DNA from: Lysobacteraceae bacterium NML93-0399
Lineage (GTDB): Bacteria > Pseudomonadota > Gammaproteobacteria > Xanthomonadales > Xanthomonadaceae
DNA: 64,000 nt
Assembly: GCA_002307375.1 (NCBI GenBank)
Contig: NTJI01000004.1
Coordinates: forward strand, 1-64,000
Direction of reading: 5' to 3'
The notes under the pieces were generated by a model that saw only the letters and a list, made by a program, of their open reading frames with translations, was not told where the DNA came from and did not search any database. Position 1 is the first letter of the stretch. Each line of letters opens with the position of its first letter. This document shows positions 25,880 through 34,513 of this stretch, piece after piece. The position numbers and the translations under genes were made by a program.

Positions 25880-26926
25880 TCAGCCGCGGTGATTGGTGTA
25901 GCTGGCGTTGCCCAAGCCGGTGCCGATGGTCAGCACGCCCCAACGCGTCACACCGGACATGCGCGGGCGTTCGCTGAGCCCCTGGACGACGGCGTCGTTG
26001 TGCAACAGCACGCGTGGCGCGCTGCGTCCGATCCGATCGAGCCGCGCGCCCAGGGCCGATGCGACGTCGAAGTCGATCGCTTCCCAGTCGCCCGGCAGGT
26101 TCTGCGCACCGTGCTCGATGCGCCCATCGATGTCGATCTGGCCGGGACACGCGATGCCGACAAAGGGCGCCAGGCGCAAACCCAGCGTGCGCGCATGCGC
26201 CATCAACCCGTTGAGCATGGCGGCCATGCGCTCGATGGCTTCGTCGCGATCGGGCGTGTCGCCGGCGTGGCGCCACTGGCTGCGCTCGAGCACCTTCGCG
26301 CGCGCACCGTCGGCGCGCGTGTCGAGCCGTGGCGCGACGATGCCGCAACGGATGTTGGTACCGCCGATGTCGACGGCGAGGAAGGCGTCATGGCGATGGG
26401 TCGAGGCCGGCGCCAGCGGCACCCATCCCAGCAGGCCCGCGTCGTCACCGTCGTGGCGCAACAGGCACAGATCCACGCCGCTGCGTTGCAGTTTCAGCAG
26501 CCTTGCCGCGCGGCGGACCGACAAGGCGCCGACCCGGCTGCCGGGAAACCCGCCGCCGATCACGATGCGTCGCACGCCACGCCATTCCTCGGTGGCCAGA
26601 AAGGCGCGGACCACGCCGGCCAGCTGGTGGGCGTGGTCCTCCACGGCTGCGTGTACCAGGTGCGCGGCATCGGCATCGCCGCCGACCAGCACCAGGTCGA
26701 TCTCGCGCTTGGCGATCGAGTCGGTGGCGATGCGTCCGAACGGGTCGCGCTTGCCGGTGAAGTGTCGCCGTCGCCTGGCGTCGAGATACCGCCGGAACGC
26801 GGTCTGACTTGCACGGTCGCCGAGAAATCCGTCGCCGTCGGGATCGCGCAGGGCGAGGTTGCAGCTGTCGATGCGGAGCCCGGGCAGATGGACAGCGGCG
26901 TGTCGGGTGCGTGGGTCGCGGGGCAT
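25880..26926 (-). CDS. ROK/glucokinase-like protein with permuted domain order
   Basis: 348 residues from MPRDPRTRHA at 26926. Motifs of the actin-like sugar-kinase fold are present in swapped order. The adenosine-side half comes first: VLVGGDADAAHLVHA, then RRIVIGGGFPGSRVG at about residues 125-140. The phosphate-1 motif AVDIGGTNIRCG follows at about 190, then GIACPGQID, the catalytic Asp in LLHNDAVVQG and the phosphate-2 motif TIGTGLGNASY, nine residues from the C-terminus. In ordinary ROK proteins the IGGG segment is C-terminal. The ROK zinc cluster CxCGxxGC is not seen. It may phosphorylate a sugar or be a non-catalytic relative. Confidence 0.7.
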   Translation of the reverse strand: MPRDPRTRHAAVHLPGLRIDSCNLALRDPDGDGFLGDRASQTAFRRYLDARRRRHFTGKRDPFGRIATDSIAKREIDLVLVGGDADAAHLVHAAVEDHAHQLAGVVRAFLATEEWRGVRRIVIGGGFPGSRVGALSVRRAARLLKLQRSGVDLCLLRHDGDDAGLLGWVPLAPASTHRHDAFLAVDIGGTNIRCGIVAPRLDTRADGARAKVLERSQWRHAGDTPDRDEAIERMAAMLNGLMAHARTLGLRLAPFVGIACPGQIDIDGRIEHGAQNLPGDWEAIDFDVASALGARLDRIGRSAPRVLLHNDAVVQGLSERPRMSGVTRWGVLTIGTGLGNASYTNHRG

Positions 26927-27026
26927 GTCGGCGTCGCCAACAGGGGATGCGACATCGTCGCGGCGCGGGCCGCAGCGCGCCGTGACGGCTCCGGTAGCAT
27001 GTCCGCCCCCGTCGCCGACCTTGCCG

Positions 27027-27695
27027 ATGTCCGCCGTCATTCCCGCCGACACGCTGCACGCCGCGCGTTGCGCCAATCGCCTCGCAGCATCTGCACTGGC
27101 GATCTTCTTCGCCGCTGCCGTCGTGCTGCACGGCCTGCGGCCCGATCTCGACCCGGTGGCCAGCCAGATGAGCCTTTACCTCATCGGCGCATGGGGGCCA
27201 TTGCTGCAGGCGGCTTACGTGGCACTCGCGGTCGGGATGGTGGCGCTGGGGTGGGGACTGCGCGCGGCCCATGCGCCGCAGGCACGCAGCGCCGCGGCCC
27301 TGTTGCTGTTCGCGCTCGCGGGCGTCTCGCTGACCGTCACCGCCTATGCGTGGATGGACCTGCCCGGCGTCGACCGTTCGTTCGAAGGTTTCGTGCACGG
27401 CCTCTCCGCAACCGCTGCATTCCTGTGCGCCACCACCGGCATGGTGGTGCAGTCGCTCGGCTTCCTGCGCGATCCGGCCTGGCGCCGCTCGGCGCGCTGG
27501 GCCTTGCCCGGCGCACTGCTGTGCTTTGCATCGGTGTGGATTCTGGCGGCGTGGCGCGAGGCGCCGCGCGGACTGGCGCAGAAGACGGTGATCGCGATGA
27601 TCCTGCTGTGGATGCTGTGCGCCGTACGCGCACTCGCATCGCGCACGCGCTTCACGCGTCCGGCACTCCGAGCGACAGAGACTTCCGGCCACTGA
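27027..27695 (+). CDS. DUF998-like membrane protein
   Basis: 222 residues with six hydrophobic segments (for example LAASALAIFFAAAVVLHGL, GPLLQAAYVALAVGMVALGW, ARSAAALLLFALAGVSLTV, TVIAMILLWMLCAVRAL). Conserved-looking loop motifs RPDLDPVASQMSLYLIG and FEGFVHGLSATAAFL are typical of DUF998, a family without known function. Divergent from the ROK-like gene (100-bp gap) and 38 bp upstream of a DUF1328 gene. Confidence 0.82.
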   Translation: MSAVIPADTLHAARCANRLAASALAIFFAAAVVLHGLRPDLDPVASQMSLYLIGAWGPLLQAAYVALAVGMVALGWGLRAAHAPQARSAAALLLFALAGVSLTVTAYAWMDLPGVDRSFEGFVHGLSATAAFLCATTGMVVQSLGFLRDPAWRRSARWALPGALLCFASVWILAAWREAPRGLAQKTVIAMILLWMLCAVRALASRTRFTRPALRATETSGH

Positions 27696-27733
27696 GAGCG
27701 CGTTGTGACGCTCTCGCTGTACGAGGAGTCGAC

Positions 27734-27910
27734 ATGATCAAGTGGGCCATCATCTTCGCCATCATCGGTCTCGTGGCCGGTGCGCTGGGTTTCGGCGGTA
27801 TCGCCGGCGGCGCGATGGGTATTGCCAAGTTCCTGTTCTGGGCTGCCATCATCATCGCCGTGGTGCTGTTCGTGCTGGGACTGACCGTTGCCAAGAAGGT
27901 CACCCGCTAG
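27734..27910 (+). CDS. DUF1328 small membrane protein (YtjA-like)
   Basis: 58 residues with GAGGAG upstream of the ATG. Two transmembrane segments (IIFAIIGLVAGALGFGGIAG and FWAAIIIAVVLFVLGL) and a basic tail ending KKVTR. It matches DUF1328, small inner-membrane proteins common in proteobacteria and often stress- or stationary-phase-induced. Function unknown. A hairpin follows. Confidence 0.9.
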   Translation: MIKWAIIFAIIGLVAGALGFGGIAGGAMGIAKFLFWAAIIIAVVLFVLGLTVAKKVTR

Positions 27911-27939
27911 CACCTCCACCGCTGATAGAGAAACACCGA

Positions 27940-27967
27940 CGAACCGCCCGCATTGCCGGGCGGTTCG
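27940..27967 (+). terminator. Hairpin terminator after DUF1328 gene
   Basis: An 11-bp perfect stem (CGAACCGCCCG / CGGGCGGTTCG) with loop CATTGC lies 30 bp after the DUF1328 stop. It lacks a long T-tract but its position suits an intrinsic terminator. Confidence 0.7.
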
Positions 27968-28058
27968 CGTATCCGGGCACTTCGATGTACCGCGCACGCG
28001 TGCAGGCCCATTGACGCGGCGCGCGTTAGGCTCGCTCCACATCACCGTGGAGCCTGCC

Positions 28059-28304
28059 GTGGAATCGACCGTCCACCCGTTTTCCGAACTGTTCGCGCAG
28101 CTGGGCCTGCCGGACGACGAAGCCTCGATCCGCCGTTTCATCGCCGAGCATGCGCCGTTGCCCGACGACATGCGCCTGGAGGAGGCGCCGTTCTGGACGC
28201 CGGCACAGTCCAGGCTGCTGCGCGAGGAGCGGCTCGAGGATGCCGACTGGATCGTGGTCATCGACCAGCTCAACGTCGCGCTGCACGCGCATCCACAGTC
28301 ATGA
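28059..28304 (+). CDS. DUF2789 protein
   Basis: 81 residues from GTG 28059 with GGAG seven bases upstream. VHPFSELFAQLGLPDDEASI, FIAEHAPL and the DADWIVVIDQLNVALH C-terminus follow the DUF2789 pattern, a small all-alpha family of unknown function. Its stop overlaps the start of the amidohydrolase gene as ATGA, so the two are translationally coupled. Confidence 0.88.
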   Translation: MESTVHPFSELFAQLGLPDDEASIRRFIAEHAPLPDDMRLEEAPFWTPAQSRLLREERLEDADWIVVIDQLNVALHAHPQS

Positions 28305-29665
28305 GCCGGTGGCTACGGGCGCTGTTCGCAGCAGCTTCGTTGTGCGTCGCGAGCGTGCAGGCGCACGCGGCTGCCGGACAGGGGACGCACGCGTTCGTGG
28401 GCGTCGATGTCCTGCCGATGGATCGCGACCATCGATTGGCGCGCCAGACGGTCGTCGTGGCCGACGGACGCATCATTGCCGTCGGGCCGCAGGACACGGT
28501 CGAGATTCCGGCCGATGCGACGCGCATTGCCGGCGAGGGGCGGGTGCTGATGCCGGGCCTGGCCGAAATGCACGGGCATGTGCCCGGTGGAGACGATCCG
28601 GCGTACGTGGAAGACACGTTGATCCTGTATCTGGCCAACGGCGTCACGCTCGTCCGCAACATGGCCGGCGATCCCTCGCACCCCGCATTGCGTGCGCGAA
28701 TCGAGGCAGGTGAACTCGACGGCCCCAATCTCGTCCTCGCCAGCCCATGGCTGCGCGGCGAGGATGCGGATGCGGTCGCGCGCGAAATCCGCGCGCACCA
28801 CGCTGCCGGCTTCGATCTGCTCAAGCTCGGCAATATTCCCGTTCAGGCCTGGCCGCGCATGGTCGAAACAGCCGGGCAGGTCGGGATGCCGTTCGCCGGA
28901 CACATTCCCGACGGCGTGCCGCTGCAGGACGCACTGACGGCGCGGCAGGCGTCGATCGACCACTTCGACCGCTATGTCGAGTTCCTCGTGCCGCCCGGCA
29001 CCGACACCGGCGAGCGCGATGCCGGCTGGTTCGGAAGCGGCTGGGTGCAGTGGGTCGATCGTGGACGCATCGGCGAAGCCGTATCGCGCACCGTGGCGGC
29101 GGGCACCTGGAATGTGCCGACGCTGACCCTGGTCGAGCACATGGCATCCCCCGAGTCGGCCGAATCGATGCTGCAGTGGCCGGAAATGCGCTACGTGCCG
29201 GCCACGGAGCGGGAACGCTGGCGGCGTGCCAAACGCGAGTACGCCGCGCGTGACACGTTCCAGCCGGAAGCCGCCGGGGCGCTGGTGGCCCTCAGGCGCG
29301 ATCTGCTCAAGGCGCTGCACGATGGCGGCGCGCCGATCGCGCTCGGGTCCGATGCGCCGCAGTTCTTCAACGTGCCCGGTTTCTCGATCCATCGCGAGAT
29401 GGCCTCGATGCAGACCGCCGGCCTGACGCCTTACGAGGTTCTCGTCACCGGAACGCGCAACGCGGCGCACGCGCTCGGTACGCCGGACGCTTTCGGAACG
29501 ATCGAAGTCGGCCGTCGCGCCGACCTCATCCTGCTGGCCGACGACCCGCGCGAGGATCTGACGCATGTCCGCAACCCGATGGGCGTCATGGCCGACGGCC
29601 GCTGGTGGACGCGCGAAGTCCTCGATGCGCGGTTGGACAGGATCGCCGAGCGGCACGCCGACTGA
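28301..29665 (+). CDS. Exported amidohydrolase-family protein
   Basis: 454 residues. Signal peptide (cleavage near VQAHAAA, about residue 23). The amidohydrolase fold follows with the metal motif EMHGHV, a later His in FAGHIPDG and the Asp in LGSDAPQFFN. The expected carboxylated Lys lies around LLKLGN. C-terminal ADLILLADDP and VMADGRWW are typical of imidazolonepropionase/prolidase-like members. Periplasmic hydrolase of unknown substrate, possibly a peptide or lactam. Coupled to DUF2789 by a 4-bp overlap. Confidence 0.87.
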   Translation: MSRWLRALFAAASLCVASVQAHAAAGQGTHAFVGVDVLPMDRDHRLARQTVVVADGRIIAVGPQDTVEIPADATRIAGEGRVLMPGLAEMHGHVPGGDDPAYVEDTLILYLANGVTLVRNMAGDPSHPALRARIEAGELDGPNLVLASPWLRGEDADAVAREIRAHHAAGFDLLKLGNIPVQAWPRMVETAGQVGMPFAGHIPDGVPLQDALTARQASIDHFDRYVEFLVPPGTDTGERDAGWFGSGWVQWVDRGRIGEAVSRTVAAGTWNVPTLTLVEHMASPESAESMLQWPEMRYVPATERERWRRAKREYAARDTFQPEAAGALVALRRDLLKALHDGGAPIALGSDAPQFFNVPGFSIHREMASMQTAGLTPYEVLVTGTRNAAHALGTPDAFGTIEVGRRADLILLADDPREDLTHVRNPMGVMADGRWWTREVLDARLDRIAERHAD

Positions 29666-29678
29666 GCGGACAGAAGAA

Positions 29679-29702
29679 CGCCGCGCCGATGGCGGCGCGG
29701 CG
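29679..29702. terminator. Hairpin after amidohydrolase gene
   Basis: A 9-bp GC-rich stem (CGCCGCGCC / GGCGCGGCG) with a 6-nt loop lies 14 bp past the amidohydrolase stop. There is no T-tract. It sits between convergent genes. Confidence 0.5.
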
Positions 29703-29794
29703 GGGAGTCGGAGGGTCTTCGCAGATCACGAACGCAGGTGATCACGCCTGGCGCGACACCCGGATGCGTGCGCTCCGCACCGACGCATGTGCGC

Positions 29795-30196
29795 TTACAT
29801 CGCTGCGGGCATGCCCTCGCAGGTGCGATCGGGGCGATCGGGGCGCTTGAGCAGCGCGGTGGTTTCGCCGCGCATCCACAGCTCGCTGCCGGCCTCGTCG
29901 TGGAAGCGGTCGCTGGAGGACTCTTCGGACCGCAACACCATCGTTGCGCCATCGACCGCGACACTGACCTGGCCGTGGCCGTCGAACGTCGCATCGACCG
30001 GCGTGCCTTCGCAGTCGTAATGCACGACCCGGTTTTGCCCCGCGTCCTGCATCGCAGGTGCGTCAGGAGCGGTGTCGGGTGTGGCAGCGTCGGCGTTGGG
30101 CGGTGTCACGGTGTCGTCCGGCGGCGCCTCGGCAGGCGCGCACGCCGCGAGCGAGCAGGCGAATGCCGCAGTGAGCACAGGGGTGAACCAGCGCAT
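29795..30196 (-). CDS. MliC-like lysozyme-inhibitor lipoprotein, copy 2
   Basis: 133 residues with AAGGAG before the ATG. The lipobox LAAC is followed by a Pro/Ala/Asp-rich spacer (about residues 20-55) and a MliC-type domain. That domain has YDCEGTPVDATF at its start, a central MVLRSEES and a distal Cys in RPDRTCEG that should form the family disulfide. MliC proteins bind and inhibit C-type lysozyme in the periplasm. It is 101 bp downstream of a second, diverged gene of the same design. Confidence 0.8.
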   Translation of the reverse strand: MRWFTPVLTAAFACSLAACAPAEAPPDDTVTPPNADAATPDTAPDAPAMQDAGQNRVVHYDCEGTPVDATFDGHGQVSVAVDGATMVLRSEESSSDRFHDEAGSELWMRGETTALLKRPDRPDRTCEGMPAAM

Positions 30197-30297
30197 GGTC
30201 GTCTCCTTGCCTTGGTGGGATCGAAGCGACGCGGGGGGCGATGCCAGCATACGACGAGGTCGCGCAGGCGGCTTGAATGCGCGAACCGCGCGCAAGG

Positions 30298-30717
30298 TCA
30301 GTAGACGCGTGCGCAGTTGCGTTCGTGCTGACCCTCCAGCGCCAGGCGCGCTTCGTCGCTGCCGTGACGCCAGAAGGCATTGCCTTGCGCGTCCGCGAAG
30401 CGGTCGCCCTGGGCGCTTTCGGCGCGCGGCAGGTCGAGGGTGACGCCGTCGACGACGAACCGGACGCGCGCCTCGTCACCTTCGCCTTCTTCGGCGAGCG
30501 TGATGCGCAAGCCCTCGCAGTCGTAGTTCCGGGTGTTGGACGGCTCGGCTTCGGCCTCGCGTGCCGCCAGCGAACCGGACACCGGCGCTTCCTCGGCGGC
30601 GGCCGGCGGGGGCGGAGGCGGCGGTGCATCGGTGGCCGGGGACGGCGACGGCGCTTCAGCGCCACAGGCAGCCAGGGCGAGCGTGAGCAGGAAGGCGGAA
30701 GCAGGTGCTGCGCGCAT
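30298..30717 (-). CDS. MliC-like lysozyme-inhibitor lipoprotein, copy 1
   Basis: 139 residues. The lipobox LAAC is followed by a long Pro-rich spacer including seven consecutive Pro, and a C-terminal MliC-like domain. It has YDCEGLRITLAEEG, VDGVTLDLPRAESAQGDRF, NAFWRHGSDEARL, and a closing Cys in HERNCARVY. The pattern (YDCEG, DRF, W, terminal Cys) parallels the neighbouring gene, so the two look like diverged tandem paralogues. Both should be anchored in the outer membrane facing the periplasm. Confidence 0.8.
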   Translation of the reverse strand: MRAAPASAFLLTLALAACGAEAPSPSPATDAPPPPPPPAAAEEAPVSGSLAAREAEAEPSNTRNYDCEGLRITLAEEGEGDEARVRFVVDGVTLDLPRAESAQGDRFADAQGNAFWRHGSDEARLALEGQHERNCARVY

Positions 30718-30831
30718 GCGGAAGATCCTCGTCAGGGACGCCGGGCGAAGCCGGCGTGGCGATGCAGGCTAGGCAAAACCTCGTGAACGCGAAGTGGCGC
30801 GTACTGCCGATGCAGACGCGACCGTGCGTGA

Positions 30832-30858
30832 AATCCGCCCCGGCATGCGGGGCGGATT
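30832..30858 (-). terminator. Terminator of the ggpPS operon
   Basis: A perfect 11-bp stem (AATCCGCCCCG / CGGGGCGGATT) with a 5-nt loop, ten bases beyond the ggpPS stop on the minus strand, followed there by TTTCA. Confidence 0.75.
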
Positions 30859-30868
30859 CTCCACGCCG

Positions 30869-33214
30869 TCAGGCGGCCAGGCCACGCATGGCGTAGCGGT
30901 GCTGGTCGGCGCCGCTGCCCGCACCCGCGACCGCTTCGAGGAAATCGCGGCCCCAGCGTTCGATGTCGTAATAGCGGACGATGTCGAACAGCTGCCGCTG
31001 TCGCCCGACCGCCTCGTGCTCGGGCATCGACAGTGCCTGCCGCAGACCGGCGACCAGATCATTCTGATCGTGCGGATTGGTCAGTACCGCGCCCTTGAGC
31101 TCGGCCGCGGCGCCCGCGAATTCCGACAGCACCAGGGTGCCCGACGAGCCCTCGATGCCGTGCGCGGCGACGAATTCCTTGGCGACGAGGTTGAGTCCGT
31201 CGCGCAATGGCGTGATCCACATCACGTCGGCCGCGGCGTAGTGCGCCAGCACTTCCTCGAACGGCAGGCCACGGGCGAAGAAGCGCACCGGCGTCCAGTC
31301 GAGCATGGCGTGACGGCCGTTGATACGGCCGACGGCCTGTTCGATCTGGGTCTGCAGTTCCTGATAGACGGTCATTTCGCGCGCAGCGGGCACGCAGACC
31401 ATCAGCAGGGTCATCTTGCCGCGCATCGACGGCTCGCGCTCGAGCAGCTGTTCGAACGCCAGCAGTTTTTCCAGCGTACCCTTGGTGTAGTCGAGACGCT
31501 CGACCGACAGCACCAGCTTGCGGCCGGAGAACTCGCGGCGGATCTGTTCGAGGCGCACGCGCACCCGCGGATGTGCCAGACCGGTCTCGATGCGTTTGAG
31601 GTCGGTGCCGACCGGGTGCGCGCCAAGGCCCACGACACGGTCGCCGACGCGGATGCGTGTGGTCGCCTCGTCCAGACCCACGGCACAACCGTAGGTCAGA
31701 AAGCGCGGCGCGCAGCCTTCGCGCTCGAGCACCTCGGTCGGCATGGCGCCGCGCACCACGTCGACAAAGTTCTCCACCTGACGCGGAATGTGGAAGCCGA
31801 TGTAGTCGCATTGCAGCAGGCTGCCGAGAATCTCCCGACGCCACGGCACCACGTTGAACACGTCGGCCGACGGGAAATAGGTGTGATGGAAGAACGCGAT
31901 GCGCACGTCGGGCCGCAGTTCGCGCAGGTAGGCCGGCACCATCCACAGGTTGTAGTCGTGCAGCCAGACCGTCGCGCCCGGCGCGGCTTCGGCGGCCGTG
32001 GCCTCGGCGAACTTGCGGTTCACGCGCAGATAGATGTTCCAGTCGTCCTCGCTGAAGCGCGCGCGTTCCCAGAACGTGTGCAGCATCGGCCAGAAGGCTT
32101 CCTTGGAGAAGCGCTTGTAGAACGCATCGACCTCGGTCTTCGACAGCGGCACGCGCGCCACCGTGAGATCGGGATAGGCGTCCGCATCGACCGGCGTGCG
32201 CGTCTCGAACTTGCCGAGCTTGGGGTCGTCGACACTCCACGCCACCCACGAGCCCTTCTGGCCGCTGCCGAAGAATCCCAGCAGGCTGGGGATGATGCCG
32301 TTGGGTGAGGTCGGGCGCCGGCGCTTGCGCTCGCCGTCCTCCACGTATTCCTCGTACGGCAGGCGGTGGTAGACCATCACCAGGTCCGACTGGCCGGTCA
32401 TCGGTTCGGCGGTGTAGCGCAGGTGCGGGTCGTCGGCATCGAGCAGGTCGAAGTGGGTGATCGCTTCGAGAATGCCGCCGCAGCCGGGCGCCTGGGCGTG
32501 GAAGACGTTGGACAACTGATCGGTCGCCTTGACCAGGGCGGGTTCCGATTCGCCGACGCACACCCCCTGGAAACCGGAGGTGTACATCGACAGGTCGTTG
32601 AGCGTGTCACCGGCAACGAGCACGCGCTCGCGCGGCAACTCCAGGTGTTCGGCGAGCGCGGCGAGGGTGCGGCCCTTGTCGGTGTCGGGCGGCAGGATGT
32701 CGAGGTAGCGGTCGGCCGAATACAGCACCGAGCAGCCGAGCTTGCGTGCGACCGCTTCGATCTCGCCGCGCACCGCGGCCAGCGCTTCGGGTTCGCAGAA
32801 GTAGGAACAGCGGCGTTCCTGCGGCACGTCCTGCCGCACCAGGCCGGCAAATCCGGCCATTGCTTCGGCGACGGCATGCTCGCCGGGCCAGCGGCGGTCG
32901 ATGCGCGTCTGCAGGGGTTGGATGGGTTGCAGCGTGCGGCCGTCGACGACCGTGCCGCCGACGTCGCAGATGACGTAGTCGGGGCGGGGCAGACTGGGAT
33001 CGGACAGCAGCGGCATGACCGCTTCCAGGCCGCGGCCGGTGACGAAGGTCAGGCGGATCTCGGGATGGCGGTCGACCAGGCGGTAGAGCTGCTGGCGGTG
33101 CGCGGGGGATCCGGCTAGGAAGGTGCCGTCGAGGTCGGTCGCGAGCATCAGTCGCGGCACGAACGGGGTATTGGCGGGGGTGAGGTCGTGTGTGGCGGGG
33201 TTCTCTGAAGTCAA
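30869..33214 (-). CDS. ggpPS: Bifunctional glucosylglycerol-phosphate phosphatase/synthase fusion
   Basis: 781 residues from TTG 33214, which overlaps the transporter stop as TTGA; AAGGA lies six bases upstream. Residues about 20-265 form a HAD phosphatase (nucleophile loop ATDLDGTF, later GDTLNDLSM with upstream Lys). Residues about 285-770 form a GT20 synthase: MVYHRLPYEEY, SKEAFWPMLHTF, HDYNLWMVPAYLREL, HIPRQVENF, RLDYTKGTLEKL and TPLRDGLNLVAKEF. The GT20 half resembles cyanobacterial GgpS more than OtsA, and the fused order matches GgpPS of Stenotrophomonas rhizophila. Predicted to make glucosylglycerol from ADP-glucose and glycerol-3-phosphate. A trehalose-type activity is the main alternative. 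Confidence 0.87.
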   Translation of the reverse strand: MTSENPATHDLTPANTPFVPRLMLATDLDGTFLAGSPAHRQQLYRLVDRHPEIRLTFVTGRGLEAVMPLLSDPSLPRPDYVICDVGGTVVDGRTLQPIQPLQTRIDRRWPGEHAVAEAMAGFAGLVRQDVPQERRCSYFCEPEALAAVRGEIEAVARKLGCSVLYSADRYLDILPPDTDKGRTLAALAEHLELPRERVLVAGDTLNDLSMYTSGFQGVCVGESEPALVKATDQLSNVFHAQAPGCGGILEAITHFDLLDADDPHLRYTAEPMTGQSDLVMVYHRLPYEEYVEDGERKRRRPTSPNGIIPSLLGFFGSGQKGSWVAWSVDDPKLGKFETRTPVDADAYPDLTVARVPLSKTEVDAFYKRFSKEAFWPMLHTFWERARFSEDDWNIYLRVNRKFAEATAAEAAPGATVWLHDYNLWMVPAYLRELRPDVRIAFFHHTYFPSADVFNVVPWRREILGSLLQCDYIGFHIPRQVENFVDVVRGAMPTEVLEREGCAPRFLTYGCAVGLDEATTRIRVGDRVVGLGAHPVGTDLKRIETGLAHPRVRVRLEQIRREFSGRKLVLSVERLDYTKGTLEKLLAFEQLLEREPSMRGKMTLLMVCVPAAREMTVYQELQTQIEQAVGRINGRHAMLDWTPVRFFARGLPFEEVLAHYAAADVMWITPLRDGLNLVAKEFVAAHGIEGSSGTLVLSEFAGAAAELKGAVLTNPHDQNDLVAGLRQALSMPEHEAVGRQRQLFDIVRYYDIERWGRDFLEAVAGAGSGADQHRYAMRGLAA

Positions 33215-34497
33215 CGCGGGTCCTTGTGATGTGGATCGGAAAGGTCGGGCCCCTCGGGCGCCGGCCCGGTTTCGGGCAGCAGTTCGAGCGCCGAGGGCGT
33301 GGTGCGCAGCATCGGATGGAAGTGCGCGGGATGATCGCGGTCGCGGTGGCGCATCAGACGCCGGCCGGTGGCGATCAGGGCGAGCGCGCCGAGCACGATC
33401 GCGAAGGATGCCGGCAGCGCGGACGGCCCGAACCGCACCATCGCCGCGCCGGCAAGCGCGGGCCCGATCGCCGAGCCGACGCCGTTGAGCAGCAGCAGGC
33501 TCGAGCAGCCCGACAGCGTGTCTTCCGGCGGCAGGTGATCGAGCAGGTGGGCAACGCACAGCGGATAGATCGCGAACGCCACGCCACCGAACAGGAAGAA
33601 CAGGCCGAACAGCGCGAGCTGCGAATGCGCGGCGGTGAACACCATCGCCACGCCGATCAATGCGGCGATGCCGCAGATGATCGCCAGCGTCGTGCGACGG
33701 TCGCCGCGATCCGACGCGCGGCCGATCGGCCACTGCAGCAGGGCACCGCCGAGAATGGTCGCGCTCATCAGCGCGGCGATGCCCTGCAGGTCCAGACCGA
33801 GGCCGGTCGCGTAGACCGCGCCCATGCCCCAGAACCCGCCCATCGCCAGGCCAGCGAGCAGCGAGCCGGTGGCTGCCGCGGGCGCCGCGCGCCACAAGGC
33901 AGCCAGCGCCAGGCGCGGGACGGCGGGCAGGGTGGGCTGGACCATGCGGCTGGCCACGACCGGCAGCGCCGCCAAGCAGACCAGGATCGCCACCAAACTG
34001 AACAGTACGAACGAGGCCGGATCCTGCAGGCCGATCAGCCATTGCCCGGCCGCCAGCGCCAACAGGTTGACCGCCATGTAGACCGCAAACACCTGGCTGC
34101 GCTTGTCCGGCGGCGCCTGTACGTTGAGCCAGCTTTCGATGACCGTGTACAGACCGACCAGACCGATGCCGGTCAGCACCCGCAGCAGGCCCCAGGCCCA
34201 TGGATCGACGAAGACCGGATGCAGCAGGATCGCCGCAGCCACGAGCGCGGCATAGAAGGCGAAGGCGCGGATGTGGCCGATGCGCTGGATCAGTCCAGGC
34301 GCGGCATAGGTACCCAGGAAGAAGCCGACGAAGTAGCCCGACATGATCAGGCCCATCGTCTGGTCGTCGAAATTCTCGAGTCTGCCGCGGACCGCCAGCA
34401 GGGTGCCGAGCAGGCCGCTGCCCATCAGCAGCAGGGCGACGCCGGCGAAAAGGGCGGCGAGGGGGCGGACGACGGCGATGGCGGCCTCCGAGAGCAA
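33211..34497 (-). CDS. MFS transporter (YcaD-like) in ggpPS operon
   Basis: About 428 residues with 12 predicted membrane helices. MSGYFVGFFLGTYAAPGLI in the second helix, GLYTVIESWLN, and the conserved loop RASDRGDRRTT between halves mark the major facilitator superfamily; the closest type is YcaD. The TTG start at 34497 (reading MLSEAAIAVV) is the best available but uncertain, since no ATG precedes the first helix. Overlaps ggpPS by 4 bp. It may take up glucosylglycerol or a precursor, or export it. Confidence 0.82.
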   Translation of the reverse strand: MLSEAAIAVVRPLAALFAGVALLLMGSGLLGTLLAVRGRLENFDDQTMGLIMSGYFVGFFLGTYAAPGLIQRIGHIRAFAFYAALVAAAILLHPVFVDPWAWGLLRVLTGIGLVGLYTVIESWLNVQAPPDKRSQVFAVYMAVNLLALAAGQWLIGLQDPASFVLFSLVAILVCLAALPVVASRMVQPTLPAVPRLALAALWRAAPAAATGSLLAGLAMGGFWGMGAVYATGLGLDLQGIAALMSATILGGALLQWPIGRASDRGDRRTTLAIICGIAALIGVAMVFTAAHSQLALFGLFFLFGGVAFAIYPLCVAHLLDHLPPEDTLSGCSSLLLLNGVGSAIGPALAGAAMVRFGPSALPASFAIVLGALALIATGRRLMRHRDRDHPAHFHPMLRTTPSALELLPETGPAPEGPDLSDPHHKDPR

Positions 34498-34513
34498 GCG
34501 ACGAAGGCCTCGA

